A stretch of 64,000 nt of DNA from Streptomyces cucumeris (GCF_024295805.1 NZ_JANCLX010000033.1:42353-106352); one strand, 5' to 3'. Numbered from the stretch's first letter, positions 18,951 to 28,783 are shown. A program made the numbers and translations. The notes: generated by a model not told the origin, from the sequence alone.

Positions 18951-21900
18951 TCATAAGCTCCGGTCCTGCACCCGGTTGCGCAACTCCCGGCGGTTGCGCA
19001 CCCCGAGTTTGCTGAAGATGCTGCGCAGGTGGTACTCGATCGTCTTCACGCTCAACAGCAACTCCTGTGCGATCTCCCGGTTGGTGTGGCCGAGTCCCAC
19101 CAGACCGGCCACCTCGCGCTCGCGCGGGGTCAGCAGGGCTTCGAGTTCGCCGAGCCCCTCCCGGGTGCTCAGCGCCGCCAGATCGGCGCGGCAGGCGGCC
19201 TGGAACGGGATGGCGCCCAGCGCGGTGAACGTGGCCTCCGCCGCCTGGAGATGGCGCTGGGCGTCGGCCACCCGCCCCTGCGCCGCCACACACCGTCCGT
19301 ACGCCTGTTCCAGCAGCCCCCGGTACAGGGGCACATCCTGTTCCGGGCGCAGCGCGTCGGCCGCCGTGGCGTACACCTCCTCCGCGGCCTTCGGATCGCC
19401 ACCGGCCTCCACCAGCCGTCCGCGCAACCAGATGTCGGCCACGGCGAGCAGGGCGTTGTCCGGGTCGGTGTCCGGCGCCAGCGCGGTCATGGCCTGCCGC
19501 GCCTGTTCCAGCCGGCCGCACTCGATCAGCGCCTCGATCCGGAACGGCAGCCAGCAGGCGGCGAACAGCCGGGCCCGTTCCACGTACGCGGCCTGCTGGG
19601 CCACGTTCTGCAGGGCCGCCAGCACTCCGCGGAAGTCCCCCCTGGCCCGTGCCGTCATGGCCCGCGCCAGGGCGATGTGGAACTGCGGGCCCGCGTAGTC
19701 CAGGTCACGGGAGGCCTCGGTGGCCAGCCCCACGCTCCGGGCGGCGGCGTTCTGGTCTCCCCGCGCCGACTCGATCATGGCGCTCAGGGAGAAGAGCAGG
19801 GCCCGGTCGAAGACCCGCCCGTGTGATTCGACCATCGCCAGCCCGCGTTCCATGTCCCGGGCGGCCTGGTCCCAGTAGCCGGTCAGGAAGTGGCAGATGC
19901 CCAGGTACATCCGGGAGCACAGGCCGAGGATGCGCTCGCCTTCCGGGCGCACCCGGGTCGTGGCGGCCGTGAGGTCGGCCTCCGCCTCGGCGAAGCGGCC
20001 CGACGCCAGGCGCAGCACCCCGCGCAGCGCGAGCCCCAGCAGATCGTCGTCACGGACCCGGTCGGGCCGCTCGGGGAGGTAGCCGAACGCGTCCAGACCG
20101 GGGAGCGCCCCCTCCCGCAGCGCCCGGCCGTACGCGGCGAACGCCCGCGCGGCACCGGCCACTCCGCCGGGCACCACCGCTCCGCCACCGGGCGGAGTCC
20201 GCACACCGCCGGTGTCGGCCCTGCCACCGCCGGCCGGCACCGCGGGGCCGTGCGCACGGACGGCCCCGCGGAGGTCCCGTCCGGTGGCAACACGTGGCAC
20301 GCCACCACGAGTGTCGCGCGGGGCACCGAGGGCGGTGAGGGCGGCCGCCGCGGCCCGTTCGACCTCCTCGCCTTCGCCGAGCACCGCGCATACCGCCGCC
20401 AACTCGGCCAGCAGCACGGCAACTTGGGGATCGCGTCCGGTGGTGGCCACCGTGCGGCAGGCCCGCCGCAGCAGGGTCCGCGCGGCGATCAGCCGTCCGG
20501 CGGCGAACTCCAGCAGTCCCAGTGCCTCGTCCCGCAGGACCGATGGGCGCCGCGCGCACACCTCCTGGCCGCGACGGGACACCTCCCCGTCCGCCCCGGC
20601 CCAGAACCACAGCCGGATCGCGCCGAACACCAGGCGGTCGCTGCGGTCCTCGTCCTCCGCCGCCAGCAGTCCGGACGCCCACCACAGATAGCGAGCGGCC
20701 GAGGCGAGCCTGCCCTCGCGCAGCTCCAGCCCCGCGAACGTCTCCAGTTCCGCCGCCAGCGCGGGGTCCGGCGCCTGTGCCGAGGCCACCTTGTGCACCA
20801 GCGCGCCACGCCGGCTCACGGCCGCGCCCGCGGCACGGTGCAACTCCCGTCGCCGGGTGGGCGACATGGCGCCGTAGACGGCCTCACGCTGCACCGGGTG
20901 GCGGAAGCCCACCGCCGGGAGGTCTCCCTCCACCGACCACTCAACCAGTCCGGCCTGCACCGGCGCGTCCAGCGCGGCGGTGCAGTCGCGGTAGCCCAGC
21001 ACCCTGCTCAGCACCGCGACGGGCACCGCCTCCCCCAGGACGGCCAGCGCCTCCAGCACCTGACCGCTGTCCACCGGCAATCCCACCATCTGCCGACTCA
21101 CCACTTCCGCCAGCCGCGAGGGCACGGCCCCCTCGCCGGACACCACGTCCCATGCCTCCCGCCACCCCAGCGCCAACAGGTTTGCCACATACGACGGATG
21201 GCCACCGGTGTACCGGTGCAGCCGCCGCACCACCTCCGTACCGGCCCCGTCCCCGCCCGCCAGCCGGACCAGCTCACCGACCTCACCCACCGCGAGCCCC
21301 GACAGCCCCACCCGTACGACCGGCTCCACCCCCTCCACCGCCATCCGGGTCGGACCGTCCCATGACGGCGGCCACCGCACCCCCAGCACCACCAGCACCC
21401 GGCCGCGCCCCATCCGCCGCATCATGGACGCGAGCGCCTGGAGCGAGGCGGCGTCCACCCCTTCGGCGGAGTCCACCACCAGCGCCACCGGTGACGCCCC
21501 CTGCAACTCCCCCACCCAGCCCAGCAGTCGGCGCCCCACGACGCCGGGGGCCATCACACTTCCGCCGCCCACCGGCACCACACCATTGCCCGAAGCCCCA
21601 CCGGCCCCGGACACCAACTCCCCCACACAGCCGTACGGCACACCCACGCCGTCCCCGGCACCCCGGGCCCCCAGCACCAGGAAATCATCCAGCCCCGCGA
21701 CAAAACGCCGGATGAGAGCCGACTTCCCGGCCCCCGGCATCCCCTGCACCACGACCAGACCCGGCACACCCAGCCGAACACCCCGTGCCACCACACCCAG
21801 TCGGCGGAGTTCCATCTCCCTGCCCACGAAACCGTCCGGCGACTCGGAATTCGACAACCACCCAGAACCCCCCGAACAATCCACCCTGTCGATGACGACA

Positions 21901-21962
21901 CAACCCTTCCCGCAAAGCCACAAACCCATAGCGCCGGAAAAATCCACGACACCCGTTAACAC
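18951..21962 (-). CDS. LAL-family LuxR regulator with candidate TTA second codon
   Basis: A 1003-residue regulator: an AAA/STAND-type ATPase with Walker A GMPGAGKS near residues 74-81, a long helical TPR-like middle, and a C-terminal LuxR helix-turn-helix (LTPREREVAGLV, HTNREIAQELLLSVKTIEYH). LALs usually activate pathway-specific operons. Start GTG 21962 is chosen because AGGG lies 7 bases before it. Codon 2 is then TTA, the rare leucine codon read by bldA tRNA, which would tie expression to development. If the ATG at 21929 is used instead, the TTA is untranslated. The first 400 codons are unusually rich in GGG/GTG and G-ending codons. It diverges from the second LAL across a 242-bp gap. Confidence 0.85.
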   Translation of the reverse strand: MLTGVVDFSGAMGLWLCGKGCVVIDRVDCSGGSGWLSNSESPDGFVGREMELRRLGVVARGVRLGVPGLVVVQGMPGAGKSALIRRFVAGLDDFLVLGARGAGDGVGVPYGCVGELVSGAGGASGNGVVPVGGGSVMAPGVVGRRLLGWVGELQGASPVALVVDSAEGVDAASLQALASMMRRMGRGRVLVVLGVRWPPSWDGPTRMAVEGVEPVVRVGLSGLAVGEVGELVRLAGGDGAGTEVVRRLHRYTGGHPSYVANLLALGWREAWDVVSGEGAVPSRLAEVVSRQMVGLPVDSGQVLEALAVLGEAVPVAVLSRVLGYRDCTAALDAPVQAGLVEWSVEGDLPAVGFRHPVQREAVYGAMSPTRRRELHRAAGAAVSRRGALVHKVASAQAPDPALAAELETFAGLELREGRLASAARYLWWASGLLAAEDEDRSDRLVFGAIRLWFWAGADGEVSRRGQEVCARRPSVLRDEALGLLEFAAGRLIAARTLLRRACRTVATTGRDPQVAVLLAELAAVCAVLGEGEEVERAAAAALTALGAPRDTRGGVPRVATGRDLRGAVRAHGPAVPAGGGRADTGGVRTPPGGGAVVPGGVAGAARAFAAYGRALREGALPGLDAFGYLPERPDRVRDDDLLGLALRGVLRLASGRFAEAEADLTAATTRVRPEGERILGLCSRMYLGICHFLTGYWDQAARDMERGLAMVESHGRVFDRALLFSLSAMIESARGDQNAAARSVGLATEASRDLDYAGPQFHIALARAMTARARGDFRGVLAALQNVAQQAAYVERARLFAACWLPFRIEALIECGRLEQARQAMTALAPDTDPDNALLAVADIWLRGRLVEAGGDPKAAEEVYATAADALRPEQDVPLYRGLLEQAYGRCVAAQGRVADAQRHLQAAEATFTALGAIPFQAACRADLAALSTREGLGELEALLTPREREVAGLVGLGHTNREIAQELLLSVKTIEYHLRSIFSKLGVRNRRELRNRVQDRSL

Positions 21963-22204
21963 CACCACACCCTAAGCCACACCCATGACAAAACCACCCC
22001 AGCGCCCTACTAGGGACAATCACCGACCACACCCCACCACAACCCAGACAAAACAACCACGCGGCAAAACACCCCGCCAGTCCCTGATGGCGCCGACAAC
22101 CCCCGCCAGCCCTGCCCTCGCCGCCCCGGCACCCCGGGGCGGACCAGAGTAGAATTGATTACACAGTGTTACCTCACCGGGAGAAAGAGACCGCGGGGGT
22201 GAAC
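21963..22204. promoter_or_regulatory. Divergent promoter region between two LAL regulators
   Basis: A 242-bp C/A-rich strip of lower GC than the flanks. It holds the perfect palindrome CCCTA-C-TAGGG at 22005-22015, which resembles the CTAGGG half-sites of some LuxR-type regulators. TAGAAT at 22150-22155 is a good -10 hexamer for the rightward gene. No matching -35 was found, consistent with activator dependence. Confidence 0.45.
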
Positions 22205-24955
22205 ATGGAGGAAGAGGACACCGAATCGTTCATCGGCCGAATCGACGAGCTGGACCAGCTACGCCACAAGGCTCATGCCGCAACCCATGGCAGCCCTAAA
22301 GTCATCTTGTTGTCCGGACCGACCGGAATCGGCAAGACCATGCTGGTCCAGCATTTCTCAGAAAGCCTCGGGGACACCTTCACGGCCCTGCGGACCGAGG
22401 GTAATCGAGCGGAAATCGATATCCCTTTCGCCGCCGTACTCAGGCTTCTGGACGACGTCACCACCACGTACGGCAGAAATACCGCCGCCCCCGAATACTC
22501 CGGACAACAGCCGTCCGTTCTGGCCTTCGGGGGAGCGGTGCTCGGCGCACTCGACACCGCGCAGCAGCACGCACCCCTACTCCTGTGGCTGGACAACGCC
22601 CACGACATCGACCTCGACTCCCTCCAGACCCTCGGGTTCGCACTGCTGCGGCTGCGCGCCGACCGCGTCCTGACGGTCGTGGCCACCCAGCGCCCCGCCC
22701 GCACCGCCCGCGACATGGGGCTGAACGGCCTGGGCAACGCGGTGCAGCACATCGCGCTGGGTGGTTTCACGGTGCCGGAGACCCGGCAGTTCCTCCAGAC
22801 CAGGAACGGCCGGGCACCCTCCGAATCACGGCTGCGCAACCTCGTCGGCTGGAGCCGCGGCAACCCGCTCTACCTCCGGGCCGTCCTGGGCGCTCACGCG
22901 GGAGCGTTCCCCGACGATCCGGGAACACTGCGGATCCCCACCTCGCTGAGCGAGGCGGTCGGTGAATGGGCCCGTTCGTTCCCCCCGGCCAGCCGCCGCA
23001 TCCTCGATCTGCTCGCCGTCCTCGACACACCCGCCTCCGTCCCCCTCCTCGGCGAACTGCTCGCCTCGGAGACCGTGGTCACCGACGCCGAACCCCTGGT
23101 GCAGCAGCACGCGGCCCAGTGGACGCGGACCGGTGGCGCGCCCCAGCTCCGGCTGATGCACACCGGCCAGCGGGAGGCGCTGTACGCCGCCATTCCGCAG
23201 CCGGAGAAGACCCGGGCACACCGCGCCGTCGCCGAAACGCTCGAACCGCCCACCCGGTGGCGCCACCAGATCGCGGCCGCCCAGACCTACGACGCGCCGC
23301 TGGCCGATGAACTGGCACACGCGGCAGACCGCGAACTCCAGGCCGGACATGTGTCGCTGGCCGCCGAGTACGTCCTGGCCTCCTCCCAGTGCGACCCCGA
23401 CGGCGCCCGACGGCAGGACGCACTGCTCAGGGCCGTGCGCATGCTGGTGATCAGCACCCAGTACCGGGCGGCGCTGCACCACTACGACCAGGTGCTGCGG
23501 ACACCGTCCGGACCTCAGCGCCAGGAGGCGCTGGGGCTGCTGAGCTTCGCCGACGGGCAGGACACCAGGGCGAGCACCTATCTGCGCCGGGCCCGGGACG
23601 AGTTCAGCGAGGCCGGAATGCCCGAGGACGCCGCCACCGCGGCCGCCGAACTCGGCGTCGCGGAGGGCTCCCTGGGGCTCGGACGGGAGTCGCTGGCCTC
23701 GTCCGCCTTCGCCCTGCGGCACACCCGGGACGAGGCCGTACGCGGTATGGCCCGTGCCACCGCCGCCTACGGTCACGCGCTGCTCAGCGGACCGGCCGAG
23801 GGGCTGCGCCATATGGACGGGCTCAGCGCGGACCCGGACCGGGTCCCCGTCCCGGACACCGACACCCTCACCTACCGCGGCATGTTCCGCGGCCTCGCCG
23901 GGGACCTCACCGGGGCGCTGTCGGACCTCTCCGTGGCCGCCCGGCGGCGCAGCCTGGGAGTGTCGCGGATCAGCAGCGTCTCGGCGCTGCACAACGGCGC
24001 GTGGTGCCACTTCCTCCTCGGCGAGTGGCAGGAGGCCCGCCGCAGCCTCTCGGTGGCCTTCGACGTCGCCCAGACGACGGGGCGTTCGGTCGACTTCTTC
24101 ACCCTGCACTGTCTCAGCGCCATCCTCTATGCCTTCACCGGCCGTCCGGAGGAGGCCCGGGCGGACCTCCAGGAGGCGCTGGAGCTGGAGTCGACGGCCG
24201 ACTACGCCGGGCCGGGCTTCCATCTGGCCGCCACCCAGGCCGCGGTGGAGTTCACCCGGGGGAACGACGCGAGGGTGGTCGGCCTGCTGGCACGGGCCCA
24301 TGAGGAGCCCGCCAATCTCACCCGGTCACGGCTCTACGCCAGCCGCCACCTGCCCCTCCTCGGTATCGCCTGCGCACACACCGGCGACCTCGACCGGGCC
24401 CGCAGGGTCCTGGCGGAACTGGAGTCGGCCCACCCGCACGGTGCCCTCCTCCCGGTGTCGGTCCAGTGGGTCAAGGGCAGCATCGCCGCCGCCACCGGGG
24501 ACACCGAGGGCGCGGTCCGGGAGTTCACTGCCGGACTCGCGGTGACGGCCCAGGGCGGTGACCCGGTGCTGCACAAGGCCGTCATCCGCCACGATCTGGG
24601 GGCCCTGCTGATGCGGGCGGGCGACGTCGAACGGGCGCGGGAACAACTGCGGCGCGCAGGGCGGACGTTCGAACGGCTGGGGGCGAAGCCGTACGCGGAC
24701 CGCTGCCGGTCGCTGCTCGGCGCCGCGGACAGCGCGCGGGAGCGGACGCTGTCCCGCGGGTTCTGGAGCTCACTGACCGACCGGGAGAAGGACATCGCCG
24801 GTCTGGTGGCCCGCGGCTGGACCAACCGGGAGATCGCCGAGGAGCTGTACCTCAGCACCAAGACGGTCGAGTACCACCTGAGCAACATCTACGCCAAGCA
24901 CAACGTCCACGACCGGCGTCACCTCCGCAATCTGCTCCAGCCCGGACGCCGTTGA
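22205..24955 (+). CDS. LAL-family LuxR regulator, probable activator of the downstream chelator cluster
   Basis: A 916-residue LAL regulator. Walker A GPTGIGKT is at about residues 38-45, LLLWLDNAHD is the Walker B-like strand near 128, a TPR-like helical region follows, and the last 65 residues form the LuxR DNA-binding domain (LTDREKDIAGLV, WTNREIAEELYLSTKTVEYH). ATG 22205 is preceded by GGGGGTG. An in-frame GTG at 22166 would give a GTG-TTA start 11 bases after a TAGAAT -10, close to a leaderless arrangement and again with a TTA codon. The methyltransferase starts 101 bp downstream on the same strand, so it probably heads or controls that operon. Confidence 0.87.
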   Translation: MEEEDTESFIGRIDELDQLRHKAHAATHGSPKVILLSGPTGIGKTMLVQHFSESLGDTFTALRTEGNRAEIDIPFAAVLRLLDDVTTTYGRNTAAPEYSGQQPSVLAFGGAVLGALDTAQQHAPLLLWLDNAHDIDLDSLQTLGFALLRLRADRVLTVVATQRPARTARDMGLNGLGNAVQHIALGGFTVPETRQFLQTRNGRAPSESRLRNLVGWSRGNPLYLRAVLGAHAGAFPDDPGTLRIPTSLSEAVGEWARSFPPASRRILDLLAVLDTPASVPLLGELLASETVVTDAEPLVQQHAAQWTRTGGAPQLRLMHTGQREALYAAIPQPEKTRAHRAVAETLEPPTRWRHQIAAAQTYDAPLADELAHAADRELQAGHVSLAAEYVLASSQCDPDGARRQDALLRAVRMLVISTQYRAALHHYDQVLRTPSGPQRQEALGLLSFADGQDTRASTYLRRARDEFSEAGMPEDAATAAAELGVAEGSLGLGRESLASSAFALRHTRDEAVRGMARATAAYGHALLSGPAEGLRHMDGLSADPDRVPVPDTDTLTYRGMFRGLAGDLTGALSDLSVAARRRSLGVSRISSVSALHNGAWCHFLLGEWQEARRSLSVAFDVAQTTGRSVDFFTLHCLSAILYAFTGRPEEARADLQEALELESTADYAGPGFHLAATQAAVEFTRGNDARVVGLLARAHEEPANLTRSRLYASRHLPLLGIACAHTGDLDRARRVLAELESAHPHGALLPVSVQWVKGSIAAATGDTEGAVREFTAGLAVTAQGGDPVLHKAVIRHDLGALLMRAGDVERAREQLRRAGRTFERLGAKPYADRCRSLLGAADSARERTLSRGFWSSLTDREKDIAGLVARGWTNREIAEELYLSTKTVEYHLSNIYAKHNVHDRRHLRNLLQPGRR

Positions 24956-25010
24956 CCCCACCCCCGCCGAAGTCACGGGAACCGGACCGCCGGAGCGTAC
25001 GACTACCTGA

Positions 25011-25032
25011 TCACCGGCGCACCGGCCGGTGA
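25011..25032 (+). other. Hairpin upstream of the methyltransferase ribosome site
   Basis: TCACCGG (25011-25017) pairs perfectly with CCGGTGA (25026-25032) across an 8-base loop. It sits just before the GGAGG ribosome site of the methyltransferase. It could attenuate read-through from the LAL gene or be a chance GC-rich fold. Confidence 0.3.
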
Positions 25033-25056
25033 GGGAACCCCGCGACGGAGGACGTC

Positions 25057-25797
25057 ATGCACTGGTACGAGGACGACGGTTTCTGGTCGGACTTCTCCGA
25101 GACGATGTTCTCCGAGCGCCGCAGGGAGCAGACCCGGGAGCTCATCGCCGGTTCCCCGCTGCTGGACTTCCCCACCGGCTCCCGGGTGCTGGACCTGTGC
25201 TGCGGACCGGGTCTTTACCTGGTGCCCCTGGCGGCACGCGGCCACACCGTCACCGGGGTGGACCTGAGCCCGGTGATGCTGGAGCGGGCCCGCGCGGCGT
25301 GCGCGGACGCCGGGGTGGACGTCCGCCTGATGCGCGCCGACATGCTCGACCACGTCGAACCGCGCGCCTATGACGTGGTGCTGAACGTCTTCACCTCCTT
25401 CGGCTACTTCGACGACCCCGAGGACAACGTCCGGGTGCTGCGCAACGCTTATGAGTCACTGGCACCCGGCGGGCGGCTGCTGATCGACGTCATGGGCAAG
25501 GAGGTGCTCGCGGGCTGGATCGGCCGCCCCCAGGTGGTGGAGCTGGAGGACGCGTACGTGGTGCAGCGGGACACCGTCCTGGACGACTGGTCCCGGCTGC
25601 GCACCGACTGGACCCTGGTGCGCGGGGAGACGGCCCGGGAAGCCTCCATCACCTCCTTCCTCTACAGCGGGACGGAACTGCGCTCGCTGTTCGAACAGGT
25701 GGGCTTCACCAAGGTGGAGTGCTTCGGCGATTTCGACGGCTCCCCCTACGACCAGCACGCCCGGCGGCTCATCGTGCGCGGAACGCGGGAACTCTGA
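25057..25797 (+). CDS. Class I SAM-dependent methyltransferase
   Basis: A 246-residue cytoplasmic methyltransferase. Motif I VLDLCCGPG is near residue 47, GVDLSPVML near 68 forms the acidic loop, and DVVLNVFTSFGYF near 106 is motif IV. The C-terminal third has the beta-rich form seen in small-molecule N-methyltransferases. ATG 25057 has a GGAGG site. It lies between the LAL gene and the importer genes on the same strand, separated from the permease by 68 bp containing two CCCCGGGG blocks. It probably tailors the product of this cluster. Substrate unknown. Confidence 0.85.
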   Translation: MHWYEDDGFWSDFSETMFSERRREQTRELIAGSPLLDFPTGSRVLDLCCGPGLYLVPLAARGHTVTGVDLSPVMLERARAACADAGVDVRLMRADMLDHVEPRAYDVVLNVFTSFGYFDDPEDNVRVLRNAYESLAPGGRLLIDVMGKEVLAGWIGRPQVVELEDAYVVQRDTVLDDWSRLRTDWTLVRGETAREASITSFLYSGTELRSLFEQVGFTKVECFGDFDGSPYDQHARRLIVRGTREL

Positions 25798-25865
25798 CGC
25801 CCCGTCGTCCGACTACCTACCCCGGGGACACACCGTGCCCCCGGGGCCCGCGTGGAGAGGACCGC

Positions 25866-26936
25866 ATGACCAAGGCACCGGTGACCAGCGGCCGGACGCC
25901 AGTCCGGGTCGGTACGAGGACGATCCTCGTACTGCTCTCGGCCTTCCTGGCGATCTCGGTGGTGGCGGGGGTGGCCCTCGGCCCCACCGTCGTCCCCTTC
26001 GGCGATGTGCTGCACTATCTCGCCGCGGCCGTCACCGGGGGCCGGATCGGGGCGGAGGAGGTCACGGACTACTCCGTGGTCTGGGAGATCCGCACCCCGC
26101 GGGTGCTGCTCGCCGCGGTGGTCGGCGCGGGTCTGTCCGTCGTCGGGGTCGCGGTCCAGGCCCTGGTCCGTAACGCGCTGGCCGACCCCTTCGTCCTGGG
26201 GATCTCCTCCGGCGCCTCGGTCGGCGCGACCGCCGTGGTGGTCTTCGGACTGTTCGCCTCGCTCGGGGTGTACGCGCTGTCGGCCGCCGCCTTCCTCGGT
26301 GCGCTCGGCGCCACCTTGCTGGTGTACCTCGCCGCGCGGAGCCCACTGGGACTTACCCCGCTGCGGCTGGTGCTGACCGGGGTGGCCCTCGCCTACGGAT
26401 TCCAGGCACTGATGAGCGTGCTGGTGTTCCTCTCCCCCAACGGCCAGGCGGCGCGCACCGTGCTGTTCTGGCTGCTGGGCTCACTGGGCTCCGCCTCCTG
26501 GGAGTCGCTGCCGCTGGTGACGGCCGCGGTGGCGGTCACGGTGGTGGCGCTGCTGCGGCAGAGCCGGGCACTGGATGTACTGTCCCTGGGGGACGAGACC
26601 GCGGCCAGCATGGGCGTGGACGCGCGCCTGCTGCGGCGCAGACTGTTCGTCCTCACCTCCGGGGTCACCGGACTGATCGTCGCGGTGAGCGGGGCGATCG
26701 GATTCGTCGGTCTGGTACTGCCGCACGTGGTGCGGATCCTGGTCGGTTCCGCCCACCGCAGGGTGCTCGCGGTCGCGCCGCTGGCCGGGGCGTGCTTCAT
26801 GGTCTGGGTCGACCTGGTGGCCCGTACCGCCTTCGCGCCCGAGGAACTGCCCCTCGGCGTGATCACGGCGCTGATCGGGGTGCCCGTCTTCATCTCGCTG
26901 ATGCGCCGCCGCGGCTATCTGTTCGGAGGCCGCTAG
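25866..26936 (+). CDS. FecCD-family ABC permease (metal-chelate uptake)
   Basis: A 356-residue permease with about ten membrane helices, of the BtuC/FecCD/FhuB type. Family features include IRTPRVLLAAVVGAGLSVVG near residue 77 and NALADPFVLGISSGASVG. Near the C-terminus GAIGFVGLVLPHVVR appears. There is only one permease gene, so it would act as a homodimer like BtuC. Start ATG 25866 follows GGAGAGGA. The ATPase starts at the very next base after its stop. It imports siderophore-, haem- or cobalamin-like chelates. Confidence 0.92.
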   Translation: MTKAPVTSGRTPVRVGTRTILVLLSAFLAISVVAGVALGPTVVPFGDVLHYLAAAVTGGRIGAEEVTDYSVVWEIRTPRVLLAAVVGAGLSVVGVAVQALVRNALADPFVLGISSGASVGATAVVVFGLFASLGVYALSAAAFLGALGATLLVYLAARSPLGLTPLRLVLTGVALAYGFQALMSVLVFLSPNGQAARTVLFWLLGSLGSASWESLPLVTAAVAVTVVALLRQSRALDVLSLGDETAASMGVDARLLRRRLFVLTSGVTGLIVAVSGAIGFVGLVLPHVVRILVGSAHRRVLAVAPLAGACFMVWVDLVARTAFAPEELPLGVITALIGVPVFISLMRRRGYLFGGR

Positions 26937-27752
26937 ATGACCCTGCGCCTGCGCGAGCTGTCGGTTCAGGCCGCGGGCCGCACCCTGGTCGACCGGCTCA
27001 GCCTGGACGTGGCCGCCGGCCGGATGGTGGGACTGGTCGGCCCGAACGGCAGCGGCAAGTCCACGGCGCTGCGCTGTGTGTACCGGGCGCTCCGCCCCAC
27101 CAGCGGCGCGGTGCTGCTGGACGGCACCGATCTGGCGTCGGTACCACTGCGGGAGAGCGCCCGTTCCATCGCCGCGCTGACCCAGGAGAGCCACACCGAA
27201 CTGGACTTCACGGTGGCCGAGGTGATTGCCCTGGGCCGCACCCCGCACAGCCGCGGCAACGGCCCGCTGACCGGACGGGAGCGCGAGCTGTGCCGGACGG
27301 CGATGGACCGGCTGGACGTGGCGCACCTGGCGGACCGCAGTGTGCTCACAATCTCGGGCGGGGAGCGCCAGCGGGTCCTGGTGGCCCGCGCCCTGGTGCA
27401 GGAGCCCCGGGTGCTGGTGCTCGACGAACCCACCAACCACCTGGACGTACGCCATCAGGTGCGGCTGCTGTCGTTCCTCCGCGGCGCGGAGCTGACCGTG
27501 CTGACCGCGCTGCACGATCTGAACCTGGCCGCCGCCGTATGCGACCGCATCGCCGTGCTCAGCCACGGCTGCCTGGTGGCCTCCGGGGCCCCGGCCGAGG
27601 TGCTCACCCCGGAGCTGGTGCGTGAGGTGTTCGGCGTCGATGCCACCGTCGTACGCCATCCGCGCACCGGCACCCCCCAACTCCTGTACGACTTCGTCCC
27701 CTTCGACACGTCCTCACCGTCCCCCGGGGCGGTTCAGGAAGGAACGCGCTGA
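26937..27752 (+). CDS. ABC ATPase, iron-chelate (FecE/FepC) type
   Basis: A 271-residue ATPase with Walker A GPNGSGKST near residue 37, signature ISGGERQR near 139 and Walker B VLVLDEPTNHLD near 160. The wording NHLD and the length match FecE/FepC-type chelate importers. It starts at the base after the permease stop, and its own stop overlaps the binding-protein ATG by one base (TGATG). It powers the FecCD permease. Confidence 0.92.
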   Translation: MTLRLRELSVQAAGRTLVDRLSLDVAAGRMVGLVGPNGSGKSTALRCVYRALRPTSGAVLLDGTDLASVPLRESARSIAALTQESHTELDFTVAEVIALGRTPHSRGNGPLTGRERELCRTAMDRLDVAHLADRSVLTISGGERQRVLVARALVQEPRVLVLDEPTNHLDVRHQVRLLSFLRGAELTVLTALHDLNLAAAVCDRIAVLSHGCLVASGAPAEVLTPELVREVFGVDATVVRHPRTGTPQLLYDFVPFDTSSPSPGAVQEGTR

Positions 27753-28783
27753 TGATCCGAGCCCATCTGCCCCCTCGTCGCACGGTCCGCGCCCGCGCCG
27801 CCTGGATCGCCGGGCTGGTGGCCGCCGTACTGCCGGTCACCGGCTGCGGAGCCGAGGTCGACCGGTCCGACAAGGGCGGCAAGTCCGCCGAGGTCACCGT
27901 CTCCAACTGCGGCAAGGACATCACCTACACCCGCCCGAAGCGGGCCGTGGCCTATGACGTCAGCGGGGCGGAGAAGATGTTCGCCCTCGGCCTCGGCGGC
28001 CGGATGCGCGGCTATGTGATGAACAAGCTGGGCGATCCCTCCATCGCCGGATCCCCCTGGCGCGCCGACTACGCGAAGGTCGACCGGCTGGGCACCGAAC
28101 GCATCACCCGCGAGATCGTCGTGAACGCCGAGGCCGACTGGGTCCTGGCGGGATGGAACTCCGGCTTCGGCGAGGACCGCGGCATCACCCCGGCCCTGCT
28201 GAAGAAGGTGGGCATCGCCTCCTACGTGCACACCGAGACCTGCTGGGACTACGGCAGCGGGGCCGCCGACGTACCGCCGCTCCGGGCGCTCTACACCGAT
28301 CTGCGCGCCATCGGCAAGATCTTCGGGGTGAGTCCCCGGGCCGAGCGGCTGGTGGCCGGTCTCAAGAGCCGGGTCGCCGCGCTCAAGAAGACCTGGCCCG
28401 ACAAGGGCGATCCGGCCCGGGTGTTCGTCTACGACTCCGGCACCGACCAGCCGTTCACCGCCGGGCGCCACGCCGCGCCGAACGACATCATCGCCGCCGC
28501 GGGCGGCCAGAACGTGCTCGACGACCTCGACAAGGGCTGGACCACGGTCGGTTGGGAGCCGGTGGCCAAGGCGAAGCCCGAGGTCATCGTGGTGGTCGAC
28601 TACGCGGGCCAGTCCGCCCGGGAGAAGATCAGGTACTTGAAGTCCCAGCCCGCCATGAAGTCCGTGCCCGCCGTGCGGAACAACCGCTTCCATGTCATCT
28701 CCTACGGCGACGCCGTCAGCGGGCCGCGCAACGTCAAGGGCGCCGAGGACCTCGGCCGCTATCTGAGGTCGGTGGGCCGGTGA
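27752..28783 (+). CDS. Chelate-binding lipoprotein (FecB/FepB class)
   Basis: A 343-residue extracellular binding protein. A twin-Arg-containing charged N-terminus, a hydrophobic core and lipobox VTGC with Cys32 indicate lipid anchoring. The mature part has two lobes joined by a long helix, as in TroA-like helical-backbone proteins, with repeated aromatic and acidic residues (TCWDYGSGAADV) that might contact a chelate. It completes the FecB/C/D set. Its stop overlaps the GTG start of the PLP enzyme, tying uptake to biosynthesis. Confidence 0.9.
   Translation: MIRAHLPPRRTVRARAAWIAGLVAAVLPVTGCGAEVDRSDKGGKSAEVTVSNCGKDITYTRPKRAVAYDVSGAEKMFALGLGGRMRGYVMNKLGDPSIAGSPWRADYAKVDRLGTERITREIVVNAEADWVLAGWNSGFGEDRGITPALLKKVGIASYVHTETCWDYGSGAADVPPLRALYTDLRAIGKIFGVSPRAERLVAGLKSRVAALKKTWPDKGDPARVFVYDSGTDQPFTAGRHAAPNDIIAAAGGQNVLDDLDKGWTTVGWEPVAKAKPEVIVVVDYAGQSAREKIRYLKSQPAMKSVPAVRNNRFHVISYGDAVSGPRNVKGAEDLGRYLRSVGR

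Noticed and set aside
18496..19698. Plus-strand open frame of 400 codons
   Set aside because: Its second half is the antisense shadow of the LAL regulator, and its first half has no coding character or ribosome site.
25797..25866. Search for a DmdR/IdeR iron box or Zur box before the importer genes
   Set aside because: No sequence resembling TTAGGTTAGGCTAACCTAA or a TGAAA-N-TTTCA dyad was found, so direct iron or zinc control is not supported by sequence.
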